From the NCBI GenBank assembly GCA_029558435.1, contig JAKQEZ010000329.1, positions 1 through 29,665 of the forward strand: a stretch of DNA of 29,665 bases, read 5' to 3'. Position numbers and translations under genes: made by a program. The notes beneath the pieces are model-generated. The model was not told the DNA's origin. It saw only the letters and a list, made by a program, of their open reading frames with translations, and did no database searches. The DNA comes from Bacteroidota bacterium (lineage in GTDB: Bacteria; Bacteroidota; Bacteroidia; Flavobacteriales; Crocinitomicaceae). Positions 24,818-29,665 of the stretch are shown here, one piece after another. Within the stretch, counting starts at the first letter, position 1; every line of letters begins with the position of its first letter.

Positions 24818-25542
24818 TTAAAAAAATAGAAAACGATAAGAAAGTCGGCAACACCCATATTAAAATCCTCTATCCAGGAAATGTTATTGAAAACTCAACT
24901 GACAGTGGATTAGGAAGTATCGGAAGAATTGACCACGCCAACATCGGGGGAAATGTAACTATCAAAATGCACCCGCATATTAACGATGATATTCTTTCCT
25001 ATTTTCGTTCGGGACACGCTGTACATACCGATTCGGAAGGATTTCAGGCAACCGTTTCAAGAAACAAGTTAATGCTGATGAAAGCCGGAAAACTCTTTTA
25101 TCACGAAGAAACAATGCCCGAACCTTTGGAAGGACTTCAGATATTTATCCGACCCAAATCCAAAGACCTTAAACCTGAAGTTATATTTCAAGACCTGAAA
25201 GAAACGGATAGTGTTGATTCTTGGAGATTGCTTGCTTCGCCTACAGAGCAAACACAATTGCAGTTTTCGAGTGAAACGTGGATATACGATACCAAACTAA
25301 CAAACGGAAAAACAATTGAATTACCCGACTTACCAAAGAATGGGCTGACTGGTTTGCTTTATGTTTTTCAAGGAAATGTTGTGCTAAACAATGACATAAA
25401 TCTTCTAAAAGGAGAATCTGTACTTTTCAAGAATGAACAAATTGACATAAATGCTTTAGAAGCATCAGAATTGGTTTTATTCCTCACAAATGAAAATGCC
25501 GAATATTACGATGGAGGAATGTATAGTGGAAACAAACATTAA
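24814..25542 (+). CDS. Pirin-family bicupin protein
   Basis: 242 residues. The N-terminal cupin carries the pirin pattern IKMHPHINDDILSYFRSGHA then VHTDSEG, with His residues placed as the metal ligands, followed by LMLMKAGKLFYHEE. The C-terminal cupin is seen at GLLYVFQGNVVLNN. Pirins bind Fe and act as quercetinase-like dioxygenases or redox sensors. The role of this one is not shown. The start overlaps the lipoprotein stop (ATGA). The last bases of the gene lie inside the attC8 left core. Confidence 0.85.
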   Translation: MIKKIENDKKVGNTHIKILYPGNVIENSTDSGLGSIGRIDHANIGGNVTIKMHPHINDDILSYFRSGHAVHTDSEGFQATVSRNKLMLMKAGKLFYHEETMPEPLEGLQIFIRPKSKDLKPEVIFQDLKETDSVDSWRLLASPTEQTQLQFSSETWIYDTKLTNGKTIELPDLPKNGLTGLLYVFQGNVVLNNDINLLKGESVLFKNEQIDINALEASELVLFLTNENAEYYDGGMYSGNKH

Positions 25543-25744
25543 CTGCCACTAACAAGGTATTGCCAAAAGCGGGGCTGAAGTGCAAAATTCAACTTTAGTG
25601 CTTCTATTCCGCCAAAAACGAATTTTATTCGTTTTTTATTCTTAAATTTATCTCATAAAAATTCGTTTTGGCTTGCCTTCGTGCAGAATTTAAGCTTTCA
25701 GCCATAAATTCCCCGCCTTCGGTAATACCCAAAACGTTAGCGGT
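25539..25744 (+). repeat. attC-like recombination site 8
   Basis: The left core TTAACTGCCACTAAC leads into AAGGTATTGCCAAAAGCGGGG. The right arm is CCCCGCCTTCGGTAATACCC (25711-25730), ending AAAACGTT with GTT at 25736-25738. Box order in the stem is TATTGCC/GGTAATA, then AAAA opposite CTTC, then GCGGGG/CCCCGC. Most of the interior, including a terminator, is shared with attC9. Confidence 0.87.
25614..25637 (+). terminator. Terminator-like hairpin inside attC8
   Basis: AAAACGAAT, a TTT loop, and ATTCGTTTT followed by more T: an intrinsic terminator at the tip of the site. A second copy of ATTCGTTTTGG downstream (25661-25671) could pair with the same left arm instead, giving an alternative fold. 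Confidence 0.65.
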
Positions 25745-25781
25745 CAGCTTACCGACACCCCCAAAGTAACAACAGACATAA

Positions 25782-26669
25782 ATGGCAAGACGAAAACAGA
25801 ACAGCAACTTACCGACCTTTGATGAACTTATAATTCCGACATTAAAAGCACTTGAAAAACTTGGAGGCTCGGGCTCAATTGAGGAAATCAACACAACGGT
25901 TTACGAAATCGCCAAAATTTCAGATGATATTTTACAAATTCCTCATGGTGAAGAAGGAACAGTTAGTGAAGTCGATTATCGTCTTGCTTGGAGTAGAACT
26001 TATTTGAAAAAGTTCGGACTTTTAGAAAATTCAAGCCGAGGTATTTGGGCTTTATCAAAGTCTGACATTGATATTGACACTCTAGATTATGTGGACATTG
26101 TTCGGACAGTTAGAGAACAAGAAAAACTAACCCAACCAAAAAACAAGAAACCGGAAGCCAAACAAAAGGAATTTGAGGAAGAAGTTACCGATGAAGTTGA
26201 AAGTGCAGAGGAATGGAAAGAACAATTATTAAACGTTTTATATAATATTTCACCAGCAGCTTTTGAGAGACTTGCTCAAAGACTTTTAAGAGAAAGCGGT
26301 TTTTTTCAAGTGGAAGTGACAGGGAAATCAGGAGATGGCGGTATTGACGGAAAAGGAATTGTTAGAGTAAGTGGACTGTTAAGTTTCCATGTGATTTTTC
26401 AGTGCAAAAGATACAAAGGCAGTATTACACCAAGCCAAATTCGTGACTTCCGCGGTGCAATGCAAGGCAGAGCAGACAAAGGACTTTTTATCACGACAGG
26501 AACATTTACAAGAGAAGCAATTAAAGAAGCAACACGAGATGGTGCGCCACCAATTGACTTAATAGACAGCGAAATTCTTTGTGACAAACTGAAAGAATTA
26601 AATTTAGGAGTTGAAACGAAACTAACAGAAACAATAAACATTAAAAGCGATTGGTACAATAATTTATGA
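25782..26669 (+). CDS. mrr: Mrr-family restriction endonuclease
   Basis: 295 residues. The N-terminal Mrr_N winged-helix-like domain is at about 8-90 (LPTFDELIIPTLKALEKLGG ... LAWSRTYLKKFGLLENSSRG). A charged linker with Lys/Glu runs to about 145. The C-terminal Mrr_cat nuclease has FERLAQRLLRESGF, then GDGGIDG with D189, then FQCKRYKG with Q207 and K209, the D-QxK form of the PD-(D/E)xK site. It would cut methylated DNA (type IV-like restriction) and requires no partner. It is the second restriction function in the array after cassette 1. If its specificity covered the Mod methylation of cassette 1 the two would conflict, so different target methylation is expected. Confidence 0.92.
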   Translation: MARRKQNSNLPTFDELIIPTLKALEKLGGSGSIEEINTTVYEIAKISDDILQIPHGEEGTVSEVDYRLAWSRTYLKKFGLLENSSRGIWALSKSDIDIDTLDYVDIVRTVREQEKLTQPKNKKPEAKQKEFEEEVTDEVESAEEWKEQLLNVLYNISPAAFERLAQRLLRESGFFQVEVTGKSGDGGIDGKGIVRVSGLLSFHVIFQCKRYKGSITPSQIRDFRGAMQGRADKGLFITTGTFTREAIKEATRDGAPPIDLIDSEILCDKLKELNLGVETKLTETINIKSDWYNNL

Positions 26670-26687
26670 AACAATAGAACAAGCCGA

Positions 26688-26888
26688 ACCGCTAACAAGG
26701 TATTGCCAAAAGCTGGGCTGAAGTGCAAAATTCAACGTTTGTACTTCCCTACCCGCCAAAAACGAATTTTATTCGTTTTTTATTTTTAAATTTAACTCAT
26801 AAAAATTCGTTTTGGCTAGCCTGGTGCAAAATCGAAACTTTTCGCTTCGATTTACACCCCTTCGGCAATACCCAAAACGTTATAGGGC
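26688..26888 (+). repeat. attC-like recombination site 9
   Basis: The left core ACCGCTAAC leads into AAGGTATTGCCAAAAGCTGGG. The right arm ends ACCCCTTCGGCAATACCC (26856-26873) and AAAACGTT with GTT at 26879-26881. It is closely similar to attC8 across its first 50 bases and its terminator region, but has a different right core. Confidence 0.85.
26758..26783 (+). terminator. Terminator-like hairpin inside attC9
   Basis: The same AAAACGAAT/ATTCGTTTT stem and T-run as in attC8, with the same downstream competitor AATTCGTTTTGG. Confidence 0.65.
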
Positions 26889-27664
26889 ATTTTAGAACGA
26901 CAACGCAATGGACAGGTATAAAGAAACATTTGACACTTGGAACAAGGTTGCTTCAATTTACCAAGACAAGTTTATGGACTTAGACTTGTACAACGAAACT
27001 TATGAATATATCTGCAATTCTGTAACTAAACAAAAAGCAAAATTGTTAGAAATTGGTTGCGGACCCGGAAACATTACGAAATATCTTTTGACTCAAAGAC
27101 CAGACTTTGAGATTTTCGGAATTGACATTGCACCAAATATGGTTGAACTTGCAAAAAGAAATAATCCGACAGCAAATTTTGCCGTTATGGATAGCCGACA
27201 AATCCGCAACCTTGACAAAAAATATGATGGAATTATTAGCGGATTTTGTTTACCATATTTGTCGCAGACGGAAAGTAATGAACTAATTTCAAATTCCTAT
27301 GACTTACTAAATGACAATGGATTGATTTATTTAAGTTTTGTAGAGGGCGACCCCAACAAATCTGATTTTAAAGTTGGTAGTGGTGGACGAGTTTACTTTA
27401 ATTTTTACAATTTAGACAACTTAAAGACACAACTCATTAAGACAAAATTTGATGACATAAAAACTTTTAGAGTTAAATACAAAACATCAGAAACAGAATT
27501 TGACATACATACAATACTAACAGCAAAAAAGAAAAACGCCCTATAACACGGGTTTTGCGTTAGTGGGCTGACAGAGGTAAAAGAAACATTTGTGCAATTA
27601 ATAAACTTTGGTGGTGGCAGACAGTTTTCGGTTTCAAAAGCCCACCAACGCAAAGCCCGAAACC
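26879..27664 (+). mobile_element. Cassette 9: methyltransferase
   Basis: Begins GTTATAGGGC (26879-26888) and its attC10 begins GCCCTATAAC (27538-27547), an exact 10-base complement. It has the same end sequences as cassette 10. Confidence 0.78.
26908..27546 (+). CDS. Class I SAM-dependent methyltransferase
   Basis: 212 residues with a Rossmann methyltransferase fold. Motif I is LLEIGCGPGNITKYLL, the acidic ribose-binding end of strand 2 is FGIDIAPNMVELAK, motif II is FAVMDSRQI, and the strand 4 region is YDGIISGFCLPYLSQTE. It belongs to the UbiE/Methyltransf_11-25-like small-molecule group. The substrate is unknown, and no neighbour in the cassette gives a hint. The TAA stop (27544-27546) lies inside the left core of attC10 (CCCTATAAC), so the recombination site supplies the end of the gene. 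Confidence 0.88.
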   Translation: MDRYKETFDTWNKVASIYQDKFMDLDLYNETYEYICNSVTKQKAKLLEIGCGPGNITKYLLTQRPDFEIFGIDIAPNMVELAKRNNPTANFAVMDSRQIRNLDKKYDGIISGFCLPYLSQTESNELISNSYDLLNDNGLIYLSFVEGDPNKSDFKVGSGGRVYFNFYNLDNLKTQLIKTKFDDIKTFRVKYKTSETEFDIHTILTAKKKNAL

Positions 27665-27674
27665 GTTATAGGGC
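27537..27674 (+). repeat. attC-like recombination site 10
   Basis: The left core CGCCCTATAAC leads into ACGGGTTTTGCGTTAGTGGGC. The right arm is GCCCACCAACGCAAAGCCCG (27640-27659), ending AAACCGTT with GTT at 27665-27667. GTTAGTGG against GTTGGTGG is the A/G difference. It is the only site whose two cores belong to the same class (GCCCTATAAC and GTTATAGGGC). Confidence 0.84.
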
Positions 27675-27707
27675 ATTTTAAAACCAACATCGTGCTAACA
27701 ACAAACA

Positions 27708-28523
27708 GTGAACATAAAGACAGACATAAGAACGCTCTATAATCCTGTTCAACCGACAGTCAGACAATCGGCTGACAACGTAACCTATTGCGAATTTCTG
27801 CCCGACATCGGACTGCGACCTTTCATCTATTGTTATTGGCAACTCAAAACTACACAAGAACTTACCGAAGCATTTAATTATCGTGTTGTCGCTGATGGTT
27901 GTATTGATATTTACTTTGAACTCAACAATCCACAGGAGAATTATGTAATGGGTTTCTGTAAAAAGTTCACAGAATTTCCACTTGACAACACTTTCAATTA
28001 TGTTGGTGTTCGCTTTTTGCCGACAATGTTTCCGCAAATTTTCAAAATAAATGCAATGGAATTAAGCAACCGATATGAACATTTACAATCGGTTGTTCCA
28101 CATTTGTCCGACTTTATTTCCAATCATTTCAACGACATACAAAAGCACGAAGAAATTAAAAAAATATTTGACAATTATTTCCTCAACCTAATTGCTAAAA
28201 CAACCATTGACAACGACAACAGACTGTACGGAGCAATGGAAATTATTCTGAAAAATTATGGTGTGATAGACATCGAAAAGGATTTGGATACAGGCATTAG
28301 TTCCAGACAACTTCGCAGACTTTTTGAGTTTTACATTGGTGACACCGCCAAAACATTCAGCAAAGTTGTCCGCTTTCAGAATATTCTGAAAGCCAAACCG
28401 TCAAGCCAAAGTTTACGACAAAACAAATTATTTTTTGACGTGGGCTATTACGACCAATCACACTTTATAAAAGAGTTCAAAAATTTCTATGGTGTTACAC
28501 CAAGTAAAGCGTTCGGCAGATGA
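27708..28523 (+). CDS. AraC-family regulator
   Basis: 271 residues from a GTG start at 27708. No ATG lies between the attC10 core and the conserved region. The N-terminal domain (PDIGLRPFIYCYWQLKTTQE, YRVVADGCIDIYFELNN, YVGVRFLPTMFPQIF) is of the DUF6597 type common in AraC proteins of Bacteroidota. The C-terminal helix-turn-helix ends FFDVGYYDQSHFIKEFKNFY and GVTPSKAF. The first of the two DNA-binding motifs is weaker (GISSRQLRRLFEFYIGDTAK). It probably controls the two genes downstream. The ligand is unknown. Confidence 0.88.
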   Translation: MNIKTDIRTLYNPVQPTVRQSADNVTYCEFLPDIGLRPFIYCYWQLKTTQELTEAFNYRVVADGCIDIYFELNNPQENYVMGFCKKFTEFPLDNTFNYVGVRFLPTMFPQIFKINAMELSNRYEHLQSVVPHLSDFISNHFNDIQKHEEIKKIFDNYFLNLIAKTTIDNDNRLYGAMEIILKNYGVIDIEKDLDTGISSRQLRRLFEFYIGDTAKTFSKVVRFQNILKAKPSSQSLRQNKLFFDVGYYDQSHFIKEFKNFYGVTPSKAFGR

Positions 28524-28563
28524 ACTTGTCCGATTTTTACTATTCTATAAATTTCGCTTGTAT

Positions 28564-28578
28564 GAACTTTGTACCGTT
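28564..28578 (+). promoter_or_regulatory. Promoter-like box before the VOC lipoprotein gene
   Basis: GAACTTTGTACCGTT has the TTTGnACCGnnAA form also seen at 16254 and 17701. It is 18 bases upstream of the ATG at 28596. Confidence 0.45.
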
Positions 28579-28595
28579 AATCAAATTCACAAACA

Positions 28596-29072
28596 ATGAA
28601 GCGAATAGCCTTAATTCTTACAACCTTATGCCTTATGGCAACAGGCTGTTCACAAACAAAAACAAGTTCAACAATTAAAAATCAAAACAAGATGAAATTA
28701 AATGCAGGTATCATAACCGAAAAATTAACAGAAACAAAAGCGTTTTATACCGAAACATTGGGTTTTGGTATTACATTTGAAAATGAGTTTTACCTTTTGT
28801 TACACACGCCAAACCACGAAGCCGAAATCAGTTTTTTACTACCCAACCACCCAAGTCAGCAACCGTTTTTTCAAGCACCTTTTCAAAATCAAGGTGTTTA
28901 CTTGACCATTGAAGTAGATGACGTGGATCGCATTTACCAAGAACTAAAACAAAAAGGCGTTGAAATCAAAATTGATATTCGCAACGAGCCTTGGGGAGAC
29001 AGGCATTTTGCCATTCAAGACCCAAATGGTGTTGGTATTGACATTGTAAAATATTCGCCACCGCAAGAGTAA
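28596..29072 (+). CDS. VOC (glyoxalase-like) domain lipoprotein
   Basis: 158 residues. An N-terminal lipoprotein signal, MKRIALILTTLCLMATGC, precedes a single VOC domain. The domain is seen as LNAGIITEKLTETKAFYTET, then GVYLTIEVDDVDRIYQELKQ, then EPWGDRHFAIQDPNGVGIDIV. The final block carries the Glu/Asp-type ending of glyoxalase/bleomycin-resistance folds. VOC proteins are usually cytoplasmic, and the secretion signal is odd. An internal Met at MKLNAGIITEK (residue 33) would give a plain cytosolic VOC protein, so the signal may be a later addition. Its stop overlaps the next start (TAATG). Confidence 0.83.
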   Translation: MKRIALILTTLCLMATGCSQTKTSSTIKNQNKMKLNAGIITEKLTETKAFYTETLGFGITFENEFYLLLHTPNHEAEISFLLPNHPSQQPFFQAPFQNQGVYLTIEVDDVDRIYQELKQKGVEIKIDIRNEPWGDRHFAIQDPNGVGIDIVKYSPPQE

Positions 29073-29332
29073 TGAAAAACAACCTGAAAGGAGCAAAAAA
29101 TATCGGTGCAACTATTGAGAAACGCTTAAACGAAATAGACGTTTTCTCACTTGCCGACTTGTCGGAAATGACACCCGTAAAAGCGTATCAAGCAATTTGC
29201 GAACAACATAACGACAAAACAATTCCTGTCTGTTATTATCTCTATTCTTTGCAAGGTGCATTACTTGACTTGCATTGGAACGACTTACCCGAAAACCTAA
29301 AAAAGGATTTGCTGAAACAAGTTGGAAAATAA
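29072..29332 (+). CDS. Stand-alone TfoX C-terminal domain protein
   Basis: 86 residues matching only the helix-hairpin-helix-like C-terminal domain of TfoX/Sxy proteins: LKGAKNIGATIEKRLNEIDV, FSLADLSEMTPVKAYQAICE, then YLYSLQGALLDLHWNDLPEN. The N-terminal TfoX domain is missing, a layout often seen for small Bacteroidota proteins. In gammaproteobacteria full-length TfoX controls competence. The role of the isolated domain is unknown. It is coupled to the VOC gene by a 1-bp overlap and ends just before attC11. Confidence 0.85.
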   Translation: MKNNLKGAKNIGATIEKRLNEIDVFSLADLSEMTPVKAYQAICEQHNDKTIPVCYYLYSLQGALLDLHWNDLPENLKKDLLKQVGK

Positions 29333-29335
29333 AAA

Positions 29336-29535
29336 CGCCCTATAACAAGGGTTTTGCAAAATGGCGGGGGTTAAGTTTAAATTGAAACTTTCTGCTTCGT
29401 AATCCGCAAAAGCCAATTTTATTGGCTTTTTTACTTAAATTAGCAAATAGAAATTGGCTTTTGCTATGTGTCGTCTAAATCGAAGTTTTCATCTTCGATT
29501 TCCCGCCACTTCGCAAAGCCCCGAACCGTTGGCAA
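29336..29535 (+). repeat. attC-like recombination site 11
   Basis: The left core CGCCCTATAAC leads into AAGGGTTTTGCAAAATGGCGGG. The right arm is CCCGCCACTTCGCAAAGCCCC (29502-29522), ending GAACCGTT with GTT at 29528-29530. AAAA opposite CTTC and T/C differences again pair as G.T on one strand only. Confidence 0.83.
29408..29432 (+). terminator. Terminator-like hairpin inside attC11
   Basis: AAAAGCCAAT, TTT loop, ATTGGCTTTTTT. It has the same layout as in attC8 and attC9 but a different stem sequence. A competitor AAATTGGCTTTTGC follows at 29451-29464. Confidence 0.65.
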
Positions 29536-29665
29536 CAAGCTGAAAAAAAACGAGACAACCGAAAATGAACAACGAAAAATGGAATGAAATCTGCTTTTTA
29601 CTATCCGACAATATTCGGACTGAAATAAGCGAAAGTGATTTTGAGCAAAATGTAATCCAAGCATT
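29528..29665 (+). mobile_element. Cassette 11 (partial, cut by window end)
   Basis: Begins GTTGGCAACAAGC (29528-29540). If the rule of this array holds, its own closing attC outside the window should begin GCTTGTTGCCAAC or a close variant. Confidence 0.6.
29565..29665 (+). CDS. Partial gene, unknown product
   Basis: Open from an ATG at 29565 to the window end (33 residues visible). The visible start is MNNEKWNEICFLLSDNIRTE followed by ISESDFEQNVIQA. The ISESDFEQ pattern recalls the start of some restriction or nuclease subunits, but too little is present for a call. Confidence 0.45.
   Translation, partial: MNNEKWNEICFLLSDNIRTEISESDFEQNVIQA

Larger units (their letters stand above)
24315..25735 (+). 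mobile_element. Cassette 7: lipoprotein plus pirin-like
   Basis: Begins GTTAGTAGCAATTAA (24315-24329). Its attC8 begins TTAACTGCCACTAAC (25539-25553), complementary at 13 of 15 positions, with both mismatches being G.T on the bottom strand. It holds two overlapping genes. Confidence 0.76.
25736..26878 (+). mobile_element. Cassette 8: Mrr restriction endonuclease
   Basis: Begins GTTAGCGGT (25736-25744) and its attC9 begins ACCGCTAAC (26688-26696), an exact 9-base complement. Single-gene cassette. Confidence 0.78.
27665..29527 (+). mobile_element. Cassette 10: AraC, VOC lipoprotein, TfoX C-domain
   Basis: Begins GTTATAGGGC (27665-27674) and its attC11 begins GCCCTATAAC (29337-29346), an exact 10-base complement. 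It holds three co-directional genes. Confidence 0.78.

Noticed and set aside
25539..26888. The repeated sites as a CRISPR array or insertion sequences
   Set aside because: Spacing is 0.7-9 kb with genes between, no cas or transposase gene is present, and no target-site duplications were seen.

Overview
The window is AT-rich DNA from a Bacteroidota bacterium, probably a flavobacterium-like lineage. The evidence is TAnnTTTG-type -7 promoter boxes, Bacteroidota-type lipoprotein signals (LVSC, LASC, LSC), a SusC/FecA-like outer-membrane barrel with a carboxypeptidase-regulatory N-terminus, AraC proteins, a PAS-LuxR regulator and a double-glycine RiPP leader. No rRNA, tRNA, CRISPR array, transposase or integrase was found.

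The dominant structure is an array of integron-like gene cassettes. Eleven long imperfect palindromes (attC1 to attC11) all face the same way and cut the window into ten complete cassettes plus a partial one at each end. Each palindrome opens with a core ending AAC and closes with a core starting GTT. The first 8 to 16 bases of every complete cassette (from its GTT) are the reverse complement of the last bases before the palindrome that ends the same cassette (...AAC). Integron cassettes leave this same imprint. Unlike ordinary integron cassettes, several here are very long (5.1, 9.3 and 6.0 kb) and carry whole operons with their own promoters. The three largest also carry a second, unrelated hairpin type near both ends: six copies in all, each with a conserved pair of A.A mismatches and covarying flanking stems.

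Cassette 1 (138-5258): HTH regulator, type III methyltransferase and type III restriction helicase/nuclease. Cassette 2 (5259-14535): a RiPP-type cluster with a ThiF/E1-like enzyme, a PAS-LuxR regulator, a divergent LuxI-like synthase, an outer-membrane barrel, a precursor peptide ending in fifteen threonines, a radical SAM/SPASM maturase and a C39 peptidase-ABC exporter. Cassette 3 (14536-15210): no gene, 56-bp tandem repeats. Cassette 4 (15211-21168): SCO1-like copper protein, a small Cys-rich membrane protein, an AraC regulator, two membrane subunits of a cytochrome bd-like oxidase that each end in a cytochrome c domain, and two tiny membrane proteins. Cassette 5 (21169-23492): two lipoproteins, the first with a sharp internal GC change. 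Cassette 6: cytochrome b561-like protein. Cassette 7: small lipoprotein and a pirin-like protein. Cassette 8: Mrr-type restriction endonuclease. Cassette 9: SAM methyltransferase. Cassette 10: AraC regulator, lipoprotein VOC protein and a stand-alone TfoX C-terminal domain. Cassette 11 is cut by the window end.

Genes within a cassette fit together functionally (restriction-modification, peptide maturation and export, respiration), while neighbouring cassettes are unrelated. All genes except the LuxR gene read in the direction start-of-cassette to attC. The recombinase that moves these cassettes, if there is one, must lie outside this window.
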